Source of the DNA: Diplonema papillatum
Lineage: Eukaryota; Euglenozoa; Diplonemea; Diplonemida; Diplonemidae
NCBI GenBank assembly: GCA_030068145.1
Contig: JAPJBO010000724.1
Location: 1-64,000 of the forward strand
Length of the DNA stretch: 64,000 nt
Direction of reading: 5' to 3'
Shown: piece by piece, positions 42,350 through 55,490 of the stretch
Position numbering within the stretch: the stretch's first letter is position 1
Layout of the letters: each line of letters opens with the position of its first letter
Notes under the pieces: generated by a model
Database searches by the model: none
Told to the model about the DNA's origin: nothing
The model's input: only the letters and a program-made list of their open reading frames with translations
Translations under genes and position numbers: made by a program

Positions 42350-44345
42350 AGCGTTCGCAAAAGTCGAATTGCACCCCTTCGAACACGTACCCACAGCAAG
42401 ACCCGTCGTCGCTCTCGTAACTTAGACTGGGAGCAGAGTACCGGGTGTGACAGGTGTTCTCGGCTACTTAACTAGCTCTGACCCGCTTCTGCCGGCTAGG
42501 ACTGTCCTCCGCTTGGTGCTGAATCTCCTAACAGAGACACGATCGCCTTCCAGTACACGCTTCAGACTTCGAAACTCGGTCGAAGCTGCCTGGAACAGCT
42601 TTCACCGTGAGCAGATCAAAAATGGGATTCCTTGTGCGAGCTATCAACGACCTTTGCTTTGCTGACTTCCGGAAAGTGACGTGAAGCCTCACTGCGGTGC
42701 CTGGGCGCGCCGGCGATATCAGGGTCCACCGCACGCGCTTGCCGTCTTTTTTTAGTAAATGTGTTGTAGTAAACGCTGGTAAACGCTGGGTGGGGCGCAT
42801 AATACGGCCTCAGTACAGCCATGCTGGGCTTCCAGCCTGACACATTCACGTATTTTCCACCGGCCGAGTACTCGTTCACCTGCTCACCTCACCTACACCG
42901 GAGCCCTCATAGCTAAACCCCAGGGTAAGGAAACTGAGAAGGTGGCACAGGCTTTCGTTCAAAAACTGAAGAGGACTGAAGAGCAAGATGCTGCGAAGGC
43001 AAGTAGACACCAGCAAAAGCCTAGGCAAACGGGGGCTAGACTAAGTAAAGGTAAACGTTAAATTCTCTTGAGAGGCTCATGTCAATTTAACGTATGTTTT
43101 ATGACCGACTCCCATTCTCCCAATACCGTCCTACAGCACGTAGAGGATACTGCTGGTGCTGCTGTGTGGTTGGTGGCTGCTGATAGCATACCATCTACCG
43201 TACAGCGTACTGTGCAGAGGACCTGATATACCTTACTACGCTGTGGTGGATACATCCACTACCACTGTGTGGTACACCCGTAGATACTACGTAGCTGGTG
43301 TATACATACATCCACTAGGACTGTGTGTGTGGTGGTAGACACGGTCCTATACCCTCCTCCTGGGGGTCGATATCCCGGTCCTCGAGCTCGCCTGTTGGTT
43401 GGGTCTGTGTATATATACTACGCGCGCGCGCGTAGGCCGCAGACACAAGCGTTTCTGGCCCCGAGGTCGGGTGGATCTGGGGGATCTGGGGTCCTGATGC
43501 TCTGGGACCCCGATATGCCAAACAGGGGTTCCTGCCAACTGCTTTCACTTCCTTTAACTGGTTGGCAGAGCATTGGGACGCGAGCCGTCAGGCGAGGCGG
43601 CCGCGTACGCGGCGTTCTGCACGCTGCTACGTTTCGAAAACTGCTTGGTGATGAAGGCACGTGCAGTTTGGCTGGCGGCTGGTTCGCCGCAGGTAGCATA
43701 TCGAGCGCAGTGTTACCTCTGACGTTTTCGGGAACCTTTGGGTTCGTTTCCACATCAGTTCCGCTAAAGCGCTCGCCGGACAAAACGAGAATTACTCCTG
43801 TTTGTGTCGAATTGCGAAGCCCACGAAGGCTTTGGTCGGATTTAGCTGACATAAAACTCCAGAACAAGTCTGGTCTCGAAACACACCATGAAGCTAAGTA
43901 TGATCTATTTTCCAGTTCTTCACGAGGATCAGTAAGCATTGGTCTGGACGGTCATCAAAAACACTACCGCAGTCGATCCGCCGTTTTTCTCTGCTGCTCA
44001 CAGGCATTTTGGAAACAAAGTGTGGCTACGGGGTAGTAAACATTGAGTAAACGCGTTTACTCCAAAGACAGTAAACGTACCGTGTGAAAACAGGTGACCC
44101 ACTTGCAGCATTCCGCCAGGGCTTTTGACGTGTATAATCCTTCTCGCGCTGTGCTCTACTGTGTGTGATTCCAATGGGCAGCGCAGTGTTGCAGTCGGTC
44201 GCTTTATACATATACCCTATCCAGGACATTGCTGTACATCGTTTTTTGGGGGTAGTTTTGCTAAGACAATTGCGGGTTTTCCCGCCCAAGCCTCTGTTTA
44301 TCTCCGCGCAATAGCAAGAAATTCTCAGGAAGAGGAAAACAAGAA
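42350..44345. other. Spacer, nothing recognised
   Basis: 43150-43330 is rich in tacacc/ggtgta words and small palindromes (ctacgtag). 43416-43434 carries a (cg)n run. Frames are unremarkable. Confidence 0.45.
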
Positions 44346-45671
44346 ATGGCAAGAAATAAAGGGGTAGCAAGAGACGTGCCGATAGCGAGCATATCACAGC
44401 TGGCTCCTGCATATTGCACTGAGGTTACAGAGGTGGGCATTGAGGGCCGGAGGGGCCTGACATGGCAGTGGGTGAAGAAGCTGCGTTCGAGAAAAATGGT
44501 CGATGGCCTGCTGCAGCAGCAACAGGAGCGGCTTGACTTCGAGTCAGTTGCAAATGCTGGTCTTCACCAGCAGGCAGAAGCCTTCTGCTTCTGGAAACCG
44601 ACGCCGGATCTTGCAGAATGCACCAACACCATCTTCAACAGTAGCCACCACAAACCTCACCACGGAACAGAGTTGCCGCACCCTCTTGAGACACTGAAGA
44701 AGGTCTGCAGGAAGCCAAAGAAGGGAAAGACAGGCATTTTCACCCCTGCCACCGAAAAGCCCAACCGTGTGCCATCCGCAGTCCGTAATCGAGCCGGGGC
44801 AATAGAGTATTCATCTGCTTTATCCACCACTTGCCCATTGCGAGAGGTGTACATTCCACCAGAGCGGCCTTCTGGGCTCGACAGCTTCGAAGCTCCTTTG
44901 TACAGTGCATTTTCAACGAGGAATGAGTTCACCGAGACTAATCCGAAACTCCTTGCAGCAGAAGGGAAACGACGAGCATTGCGAGCTACACAGGCAGAAC
45001 AAACTAAACAAAAGGAGGTCGCACTTCTTTTGTTGCAGTTGGAGCAGTGCAACCATGGCAACTCATACGAAGTCGATGATGACTTGTGGGGATCTCCCTT
45101 TGAAGCTTCAGTCAAACCAGCTGTGCAAAGGTTCCGGATTGAATGCAATGGACCGGGAATGAGATGTGTTGTCCCAAGGCAAGATTGTGCATCGAGGGCA
45201 GGAGTTGAGGCTTTTTGCAACTATCCGCTCGTCGGGTCTCGCAGCAAGGGAGGCGGCGAAGGAACAGAAAACAGAGCTACGCCTGTGGAGTCTGTTTCTG
45301 GGACTCATCAGAAATTGGCTTCGTGTACAAACCAATCTTACCATGCATCTTCAGAGAACCTTGCTGTTACTTCGAGAATGACTGTGCAACGTTATCACAA
45401 AGGGAACTCACTGTCAGGAACAGGCATGATCAACTGCCAGCGCTCACAGCAGGTGGCTTTTGGCAGTTCCGGTGCTGGCACCTTGTCAACTTGCAACCGG
45501 CCTGCGAGTGCCCCATGTTCACATTCAACAGGAGCTGGCAGTGGATCGGGTCATTTGCTCAGGCCGCAATCAGCTCAGATTTCTACAGCGAACGATAGTC
45601 AATTTCGACTTCGTTCATCGGTAGCAGCAATGATTCTACCTCCCAGACCTCCACATCAGACTTTTACCTGA
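44346..45671 (+). CDS. Hypothetical protein (441 residues), uncertain
   Basis: This is the longest open frame of its neighbourhood. It begins MARNKGVARDVPIASISQLA; residues 25-60 are basic and Gln-rich, residues 110-135 carry a lysine cluster (KKVCRKPKKGKTG), and residues 205-235 form a likely helix (AAEGKRRALRATQAEQTKQKE). The last third is Ser/Gly-rich without domains. I recognise no family. Another plus frame (45215-45598) is Cys-rich (CGVCFWDSSE, CCYFENDC) and could equally be coding, as could the minus strand at 44657-45220, so the model may mix real exons with noise. Confidence 0.3.
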   Translation: MARNKGVARDVPIASISQLAPAYCTEVTEVGIEGRRGLTWQWVKKLRSRKMVDGLLQQQQERLDFESVANAGLHQQAEAFCFWKPTPDLAECTNTIFNSSHHKPHHGTELPHPLETLKKVCRKPKKGKTGIFTPATEKPNRVPSAVRNRAGAIEYSSALSTTCPLREVYIPPERPSGLDSFEAPLYSAFSTRNEFTETNPKLLAAEGKRRALRATQAEQTKQKEVALLLLQLEQCNHGNSYEVDDDLWGSPFEASVKPAVQRFRIECNGPGMRCVVPRQDCASRAGVEAFCNYPLVGSRSKGGGEGTENRATPVESVSGTHQKLASCTNQSYHASSENLAVTSRMTVQRYHKGNSLSGTGMINCQRSQQVAFGSSGAGTLSTCNRPASAPCSHSTGAGSGSGHLLRPQSAQISTANDSQFRLRSSVAAMILPPRPPHQTFT

Positions 45672-45938
45672 ATGCGATGACTGTTTAGCAATACGATGCA
45701 TTTCACCGTTCATTGCTCAGTGCGCTAAAGATGATCCAGGCAATTATTGATTCAAATCTCCCACCTCAGCAATTCTTTCTTCTGACCCGTTTACTCAGCT
45801 TCTGCTGAGGCAACCCTTCAGAAAGTACCTTCACCATGTTTCAGGCGTGTTGCGCCAAGAATTTGCCTGCCTCTCGGAGATGGGGACCGCTTTGAAATCG
45901 AAGATCCAATTGGGTTACTACTCGGATGCTATGGATAG

Positions 45939-46481
45939 ATGCTGGATTTCGACGTGCCCATCTACCGATACTCTGACAGTGGATTATCTGCCAGAGCGGC
46001 ACGGCAGGAAGAAAGACACCAGCGCTCAAGTGGGAAGCGTTTGGGAAGGACTTTCGGGCCCACATCCCGCGGGCGAGGGCCCTGGTCACGCTCATCCCAA
46101 AGGGCGAGGGCCCTGGTCACGCTCATCCCAAAGGGCGAGCACGCTCATCCCAAAGGGCGAGGGCGGCACCATCTTCGTCACGAGCAGGCTGTGGACGGCA
46201 ACGCGGCTCCGGATGCCGGTGGAGTGGATGCTGACGTGGCCCCGAGGGTATGCGGGGTGCCATCCCGAAGCGTGGGGACGACGATGTCACGTACGCCATC
46301 GGTCTCCGCATCGAGCACGGCGGCGCAGAATGTGGCAGGCCCTTATTTTGGTCTCTCGGTCGACTTCATGAAGTGCTTCGACCGGCTGCCGCACGAGATC
46401 ATGATTTACTTGATGGAGGTGATGGAGGCTGGACCCGGAGGTACTGAGGGCGATGAAGGCGATATAATGTGGACCGTTTAG
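45939..46481 (+). pseudogene. LINE-type reverse transcriptase relic
   Basis: Near 46345-46430 the frame reads FGLSVDFMKCFDRLPHEI, the motif A region of a non-LTR retrotransposon RT (first catalytic Asp, FDR). Upstream, LVTLIPKGE is the LIPK motif that precedes it in such enzymes, but the stretch gagggccctggtcacgctca...caaaggg has been duplicated in tandem (46075-46165), and frames shift between the motifs. No YADD box follows. Only a scrap of the RT remains. Confidence 0.65.
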
Positions 46482-47065
46482 GGGGGATACATGTCGGTTT
46501 CCTACTCACTGGGGACCAAAGCAAGCATTCTCACACCTCAAAAATAGGACAACCCATATTTCCCACTTGTGGTCAGCAGGGACCACTCGTTCGGCTTCCT
46601 GCTTTCGGTTCACAGCCCGAAGTAACTCTGACACATCCTAGCTGGGCGGTTCAGTCTCCTCACACATTGCATGTGGCTAACAATCAAAATTCTGAGAGAC
46701 ATGGAAGTCTCGCGGGAGTCACCCAGTGGCCAATCCGAGCTCAGAATCTTCGTATAGAAACGGTAGGGGGGTCAGGGACACTGGCCCTGGTTCGGTGGGA
46801 CAACGTCGTTCTGGCTTGCCAGAACGACGTCGTCCCACCAAAACTCGGCAGATGACACCACGCCGTCCGTAAGAACAACAGGGTTGCAGAGTTGAGGGGG
46901 ACCGACCTCTCAAACACCCCCAACTTCACCCTTCAAGACACGCCCAACACTGGAGCGATACACGAAGCTCGCGGCCCAGCTTGAATTTTCTGCGCTTTGG
47001 CGCGCCTGGATAAAAGCTGGAGAGGCACCCCACCACCTTGCCAAACAGGGAGGACGAGGCGACCC
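46482..47065. other. Spacer around the hairpin
   Basis: Nothing recognised besides the hairpin at 46794-46839. Confidence 0.45.
46794..46839. repeat. Near-perfect hairpin, 21-22 bp stem
   Basis: ggtgggacaacgtcgttctg gc-tt-gc cagaacgacgtcgtcccacc: the two halves pair with one mismatch. Too symmetric for chance; the function is unknown. Confidence 0.85.
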
Positions 47066-47690
47066 CCAGGTGCCGAAGGTTAGTGCCCTGTGGAGTCGTC
47101 CCGTCAGTCAAGACTATCAGATCCAGGTGCCGAAGGTTAGTGCCCTGTGGAGTCGTCCCGTCAGTCAAGACTATCAGATCCAGGTGCCGAAGGTTAGTGC
47201 CCTGTGGAGTCGTCCCGTCAGTCAAGACTATCAGATCCAGGTGCCGAAGGTTAGTGCCCTGTGGAGTCGTCCCGTCAGTCAAGACTATCAGATCCAGGTG
47301 CCGAAGGTTAGTGCCCTGTGGAGTCGTCCCGTCAGTCAAGACTATCAGATCCAGGTGCCGAAGGTTAGTGCCCTGTGGAGTCGTCCCGTCAGTCAAGACT
47401 ATCAGATCCAGGTGCCGAAGGTTAGTGCCCTGTGGAGTCGTCCCGTCAGTCAAGACTATCAGATCCAGGTGCCGAAGGTTAGTGCCCTGTGGAGTCGTCC
47501 CGTCAGTCAAGACTATCAGATCCAGGTGCCGAAGGTTCGTGCCCTGTGGAGTCGTCCCGTCAGTCAAGACTATCAGATCCAGGTGCCGAAGGTTAGTGCC
47601 CTGTGGAGTCGTCCCGTCAGTCAAGACTATCAGATCCAGGTGCCGAAGGATAGTGCCCTGTGGAGTCGTCCCATCGTCGAATGAGGTGCG
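47066..47690. repeat. 57-bp minisatellite, 11 copies
   Basis: The unit is gttagtgccctgtggagtcg, tcccgtcagtcaagactatc, agatccaggtgccgaag. Copies are almost identical (single changes in units 9 and 11). It is a multiple of three without stops in several frames. The minus frame reads LRHLDLIVLTDGTTPQGTN per unit, superficially like a leucine-rich repeat. Extension beyond the array in that frame (46926-47798) is short and unconvincing. Confidence 0.95.
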
Positions 47691-48250
47691 CCGGATGCCG
47701 CTCAGAGCTCCTGCAGATGACATCGTCCTCAGCGACCAGGGGGACCCCAACCAGGCGAGCTGCCGCCGAGCGCGGCGCACGTCAGCCAAGCGAGTCACGA
47801 CTAGGCGCTGGTCAGGAACCAGACGAATATCACGGCTTGCTGCACCGTCGATCGGCGTGCGACGACCCCCTCAGGTGGCACGTCTCAGGCATCAGCCTGG
47901 CACGCCCCCCCACAAGCTTTGCTACACGGGTATTCAGTCCCGTCGAGCAGTGGCAGGGTGCTCTCCTGCCAAACGAGTTGACCAGAAACAAATGACTGGT
48001 CCGGTTTGGTGTAGATCTGTGCTCCTGCCGGGGCTTTGCTCGGGATTAGCTGAATTAAACACCCACTGTTTTACTTATTTTGATCTTTGTTCCAGCCCCG
48101 CAACAAGTGAGCAAAGTGTGTATGTGACAACAATGAGTTGCAGTACGTGGTCCAGTAAGCCGTGTGTTTCAATGACACAGGGTGCGGTCCAGTTCAGTAT
48201 TCGTGACGACTCTACTGCTGCAGGCTTTGCATGGTGTTGGGGGGTGAATC
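47691..48250. other. Spacer upstream of the ADP-ribosyltransferase gene
   Basis: No gene is recognised; several plus frames are open only because of the array before it. Confidence 0.4.
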
Positions 48251-50767
48251 ATGCGTTCGGCGGAAGATGCGCAGTACTACAGACGGATGGGAGTTGTGGT
48301 CAACAGAGTGATGATGCGGCTCATGGAATGTGTACTCAAGGAGCGTCCGGAGTCTTCGAAGCACGTGCTCGTCACGATAAGCGACGTAATTAAGCAGAAT
48401 CTGAAGGCGTCTGACAAAGTATGGCTCTGCGGCGCCTGCGCTGGCATGAACGAGACGGCGGCAGCCGTGTGTCATTCGTGCAGACTGGGGAAGAACGAGC
48501 CTATTCCTCCTGAGGAAGCTGGCGACGGCCGTTTGCTCGTTGCGCTGAGGCACGACTTGGCTCTGAGAGAAGAGTCCCTCGGCCTGCGCGAACAATTGAT
48601 AGCCGCAAGAGAGCACGATTTGGGTATAGACACGTTACCTACGCCGGTTGCGAAGGTCAAGGCAAAGTCAGCGAACGAAGTTCCGTCTCGATTCGGAGAC
48701 GGTGCGGATCTTCTGCCGTCGCAGGAGAAGGTGCCTGATAAACCAGTTTTGTTCCCAAAAGGGTACGTGCCGCTGCCGCAGGCTTCTTCCGCCGACGGCA
48801 AAGGTGTGCTAAAGTTCATGGCGGCGTGGGCGGATCCTCAGGGGAAGCGGATGTGGTCGCAAGAAACGGTCGACGACTTTGTGTCCGACGGCGACTTTCT
48901 TGTCGACGTCAGCCGGAAACGGGGGAAGTCGGGCACCGAAGCTGCAATGATTGTGCGCACGCTGTACGCGTACACTCATTCTCAGCTCGGGCCCCGCGTT
49001 CTGTGGGCCGTGTGGGTGCCGGAAATGGAGGCCGAAGACGCCGAGAGCAAGAGACCGCCGAAATGGGAGCCGCTGTTCAAAACCTCCGCGAGTCTAGAGG
49101 AGCAGTACCAAAAGCATCGCGGCACTCACAACGGAACGAAGACGACCAGTCCCTCTTTCGCCCTGAAGACTGTCGACGAATTGGCGGCTCTGCTGATGGT
49201 GAGCGAACAAGATCTTGGAGGCAGCGTCATGATTGAAGAGCACAAGCATCTCGCCAACATCGACTTGTCAGTTCTGTTCGGTGTTTGTCCATTGGGCAAG
49301 CTGGTGATCGTGCGATATGAGAATATCCACAGAGGCGACTTAACCCTCAGCCCGCTGCGAGACAATGTTTTATGGATTCCCAGCGGCGAAGTGCTGAGAG
49401 TATCGTCGCCATTGAACGACGACCCATCGTGCAGCGAAACACCGTATCCTGGGGTTTTCGAATATCTTGCGTCCAATGTTCCGTCGCTTGCCCTCCGCAG
49501 TTCTCCAGACGCGCAGGTTTGCAACTGGACGTGCACTCCGTTCGCTGATGACGAGTTGAAGTCGCTGATCGAAGAATGTCTTGCGGAGCCGAATCAACAA
49601 AAGCCAAACAAAGCGTTTCACGAACGAGCGCTCGAACTACTGGAGCGCGATAAAGTGACGAGGCAGGGCGACTTTCCAAGCATCACCCGGGAACTGTTCG
49701 CAGGCGTATTCAAAGCATCGTGTCGCTTCGACGATGCAGTACTGCTGACGCCCGAAGAGATCGCTCGGTCCTTCACTATGCAGTGCGTGACTTGGTACGG
49801 CCGACATTATCTGCTGACGCTCAGCACAACCACAGTGGAAACGAGGACTCCGCATACCATAGGCTGCATTGAAACAGGGGACGTGTCGAGTGTGTACAGA
49901 GTAGTGACGAGCTTCTGGCCTCAGCAGATATTCTACTTGCTTAACATGGCGATGCGAGAAACTCAATTCGGCAACCCAGACGCTATGCTGACAATCGGCA
50001 CCAGCGACGACAAAGCGATGCTCGGGACGGCGGGTCAATACTACGCTACGCAGCCAGCTACTTGGGAGGACGGGAAAGACGTGCAGCCTGCGGTGTTTTC
50101 AAGAAGGGACAAGGGATTGTTCGGCACTGCGCACTTAGTTCGCTTGTCTTGGTGTGGGACCGAGTGGCGTATTCGCTATCCAACGGGCGTTGAGAAAGGT
50201 GTGCGTGGAGGCGAAGCCCGCGTGGCTTTGAAAGCTTGGATGTTGCCGCAGGTTAGGCCTTTCATCTTTTTCATGAACAAGGCGTTGGATGCTGTTCAAG
50301 AGTCCGACGATGTTCACGCGACGCGAAAGACGTACCGAGGCATCAGCTGCTCGTTGTCACGTGATGTGTACGACACAGGCCGTGTGTTAGTTTGGGCGCA
50401 GTATTCGTCGACGAGTGAAGACCAAGGCGTAGCGGCTGCTTTCGCTAAAGGAGAATCAGCGGCGGCAGTCTTCACGATGCATGGGACGACGTGTGTGCCC
50501 GTCAAGCCGTATTCTCGGTTCGCGCGCGAGGCAGAACTTTTGTACAAGAACAACACGTGTTTTCGCGTGACGGAGGCGCTTACCGAAGAGCAGGCCCAGA
50601 TCCTTGGAAAGGAAAAGCTGCAACTGTTTACACTCGAAGAAGTGTCAGAGACTGAGATGCACTGCCTTCTCGTAAGGAGACTGCTGCCGTTGGCAAAGAC
50701 CACGGCGGCGGCCTCTGTGGTGTTTCAAGCTGAGAGAGCGCTCGGGAATGGCGAACAAGTGCCTTGA
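48251..50767 (+). CDS. RanBP2 zinc finger + ADP-ribosyltransferase, first part of a large multidomain gene (838 residues)
   Basis: The C-terminal domain has the R-S-E signature of arginine-type mono-ADP-ribosyltransferases, which transfer ADP-ribose from NAD to proteins: R696 in TYRGISC, the S720-T-S722 strand (QYSSTSED) and E760-x-E762 in FAREAELLY. Residues 58-77 form a RanBP2-type zinc finger (W58, C60, C63, N67, C74, C77), which commonly binds RNA or ubiquitin. A Lys/Glu helical region (80-125) and a large unassigned middle (170-660) lie between. There is no signal peptide, so the protein is intracellular. The frame overlaps the next ORF (50748) by 20 bases; reading on with a one-base change near 50758 gives CLELSLSHNKVGEV, so I think both belong to one gene broken by a frameshift or joined by a short intron (aag|gtaggt at 50788 is donor-like). 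Confidence 0.75.
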   Translation: MRSAEDAQYYRRMGVVVNRVMMRLMECVLKERPESSKHVLVTISDVIKQNLKASDKVWLCGACAGMNETAAAVCHSCRLGKNEPIPPEEAGDGRLLVALRHDLALREESLGLREQLIAAREHDLGIDTLPTPVAKVKAKSANEVPSRFGDGADLLPSQEKVPDKPVLFPKGYVPLPQASSADGKGVLKFMAAWADPQGKRMWSQETVDDFVSDGDFLVDVSRKRGKSGTEAAMIVRTLYAYTHSQLGPRVLWAVWVPEMEAEDAESKRPPKWEPLFKTSASLEEQYQKHRGTHNGTKTTSPSFALKTVDELAALLMVSEQDLGGSVMIEEHKHLANIDLSVLFGVCPLGKLVIVRYENIHRGDLTLSPLRDNVLWIPSGEVLRVSSPLNDDPSCSETPYPGVFEYLASNVPSLALRSSPDAQVCNWTCTPFADDELKSLIEECLAEPNQQKPNKAFHERALELLERDKVTRQGDFPSITRELFAGVFKASCRFDDAVLLTPEEIARSFTMQCVTWYGRHYLLTLSTTTVETRTPHTIGCIETGDVSSVYRVVTSFWPQQIFYLLNMAMRETQFGNPDAMLTIGTSDDKAMLGTAGQYYATQPATWEDGKDVQPAVFSRRDKGLFGTAHLVRLSWCGTEWRIRYPTGVEKGVRGGEARVALKAWMLPQVRPFIFFMNKALDAVQESDDVHATRKTYRGISCSLSRDVYDTGRVLVWAQYSSTSEDQGVAAAFAKGESAAAVFTMHGTTCVPVKPYSRFAREAELLYKNNTCFRVTEALTEEQAQILGKEKLQLFTLEEVSETEMHCLLVRRLLPLAKTTAAASVVFQAERALGNGEQVP

Positions 50768-52869
50768 ACTGTCGCTCTCGCACAACAAGGTAGGTGAAGT
50801 GCCATCAAAGTGGCAAGTATTTTTCCATGAGCCGACTGTAGGCTGCCCCATTGAAGGATCGTCGGCTTGGAACAACCCGATGTGTGATGAGAAGTGGCTT
50901 GACGTCTTCGAGCAAGCTTGCAGTTCTATGACACCAGTCAGTGAGGACGAACAGCCGCACCATCTGTTGTATGCTTCAGAAGCTCCTGATGGGAGACCAG
51001 GCACGCTTGGTGTCAAGACGATCGAGGTGTCAGGAGGCAAATTAGTCCAACGCGGGTTGTACGAGTACCGTGACCCACTTTCCTTTGAAAACAGGAGCGC
51101 CTCCGTATGGAGGGAAGTTAGGTGGGAAGACGGCAAGTGGTTCTTCACCTACCTCGTCAATAAAATTTACCCCGAGTCGGAATCTTTACTCGGAGAGTGG
51201 CCAAAGGAGGGAGAGTTCGCGCCGCTGACGGTGAAAGCCGTTCAAACTGTATCCAGCAACTTGTTGGCTCCTCGTTGTTCGAACGATCATGTCATGGCTG
51301 TCGCCAACGTGGAGGCAGCCGAAAAAATTTATAGTTGCGCGGTTTGCGACAAAGAAATCAAGACGAAGAAGTACTATACTTGTACGAAGTGCACTGACAA
51401 GCTCGACCTTCACTGCGTGAATCGTGTTTCGCTCGGCGATGCCACGTTTGCTCTCGAACGCAACACGCTCGTCAAATACGTGAAAGACGAGGTGGAATGT
51501 CCTCGCATCACTTCCTTGACATATATCGCAGGCAGCCTCATCGACCAGAATGGGAGGGGGAAATTTTGCACTGAACCGGCCCCAATAGGTCGCTTGGCGG
51601 CACTGGCACTCATTCCAAACAACATTCCGTTGCAACAAGAGCAATGCGAGCCTTCGAGGAAGGTGCTGGAAGCCGCGTCGCAACTGGTAGGGCGACGCGT
51701 AGATAGATTGAGGATCTTCGGCAAGAGAGGAACTGAAGATCGGATTCACATGCAACTGGCAGGCTATCCTTCCGAAGAAGCAGACAGTGGCAAGCCTGCA
51801 ACGCCCTTCTGGTGCGTTGCTGCGGAGTTCAGAAAGACAGCACCCCGCCCTGGACTTGCCGTGGGCAACGAGGGTGCTTTCATGGCCTCCCGTGTAGTGA
51901 GGCTAAATGTTCCGTTAGAAGTTGTCGGTTTGAGGAACAATCTGGTTGGTATTGAGGGAGCCAAGGAGCTGCTGGAAGCGGTACGGCGGAACTCCCACAT
52001 TCGTGAAGCGACTTTGGGAGATGACCACGTGGACAACGCCGAGGTTGAACTGTATCGCGTTGCGCTTTCCATCCGCTGCATGTATCATACTTGCATGTTG
52101 GAGGAGAAGCCTCTATTGGCGGATCACTTGTCCGGTATTGGTGCTCGATGGCCCGAGATTCTTGCACTTGCGCTTGGCGACATTAAGGATATGGAACTGC
52201 CTGTCGGCGGCATTCTGGACCATCATCCCGTCGGTTGGGCGGAAATGGCACGCGGCTTCGTCACGCCACCGCGGCCTGCCAAACGTTCTCTGCACCTTGC
52301 CTGCGAAGCTGGTCAAATGAGGGCAGTTATACCGTTGCTGGATGATTGTGGAATGGACCCTGATGAACTAGACGAAAAAGGAGCACCCCCCTTGCTCAAA
52401 GCAGTGCGGCAAAATGCGTTCGAGAGCGAGCAGGGAAGGATCGTGATTGGGAGGCTGGTGACGCCAGAGACAATGAAGCGAAACGAAGCGTTGAAGATTG
52501 CAGCGCGCGTGTGTGGTCCTGTGATCACGGGGGAGCTGCTGAAGCAAGGCATGACGGTTGAAGATGGTGACGCTGAAGTGCTGTTCATGGCACTTAAGAA
52601 CCCAGCATTCGGAAAGGATCTGGCGGTTTTGGGGCAGCTTCTCCAACCGCAAGCCATCAGCAACCTTCAGCCATCAGCCTCCAGTCTGCTGTACGTGGCG
52701 GCAAAGTATGGGCAGAGCTTCGATGTGCTGGATGCATTGTTTCAAGCCGGAGCTAAATCAGCAGACTCTGACTACACACACTCACACGACTATGGCGCAA
52801 TCGCTCTTCTTTACTCGCTGGGCGCAAGGATTGGGGTGAGTTTGCAGACAACGAACTTGCTGTATTTAA

Positions 52870-52886
<17 letters not shown>
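50748..52886 (+). CDS. Continuation: zinc module, leucine-rich piece and ankyrin-like repeats (712 residues)
   Basis: The frame opens with a leucine-rich fragment (CLELSLSHNKVG). Residues 176-223 form a treble-clef zinc module of C1/ZZ type: C-x4-H, CAVCD, YYTCTKC and LHC. Residues 390-428 are a leucine-rich unit (VVGLRNNLVGIEGAKELLEA). From about residue 510 on come ankyrin-like helices (RSLHLACEAGQMRAVIPLL, SLLYVAAKYGQSFDVLDALFQ). Near the end the frame runs out: at 52829-52880 the coding signal passes to another frame (WGEFADNELAVFKK) and then to the frame of the next segment. Each jump needs one missing base, the second beside an A run. That pattern is typical of either a decaying gene or residual sequencing indels. 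Confidence 0.6.
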
Positions 52887-55178
<2,292 letters not shown>

Positions 55179-55198
<20 letters not shown>

Positions 55199-55302
55199 GG
55201 TAAGCCCTGATTATTAGATTCACGGTTAAACGAAGCTAGCGCACAAGGTTTGCCTGATCTCGCACCTACTTTCCGATACCAAATAGATGCTCTATTCAAA
55301 CT
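55179..55302 (-). repeat. A2 split direct repeat, YRE-1 copy b
   Basis: 124 bases matching 58684-58807 (one change: gatctcgc for gatttcgc). The outer end caaact abuts cggaaaagg of B1, the presumed circle junction. Confidence 0.92.
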
Positions 55303-55378
55303 CGGAAAAGGTCGCGTTGGCAGAAACGGTGAAGATGATAATTGTCACAGGGTTGGTGAAATGAAAGCGAGAATGTGG
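55303..55378 (-). repeat. B1 split direct repeat, YRE-1 copy b
   Basis: Copy of B2 next to the internal region. Confidence 0.92.
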
Positions 55379-55490
55379 AATAAAAATCCCTGGACGTGAA
55401 ACTCAAAGAGCTGAGATCCCGCTGCCTCCGGGTCTCGCAAAGAATAGCGCTATCAGGAGCGCAAATACAAAACTTCCGAGGTAAAGATCC

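Noticed and set aside
47038-48393. 451-codon plus-strand frame
   Set aside because: It is carried by the 57-bp minisatellite; the unique part after 47690 lacks protein-like composition.
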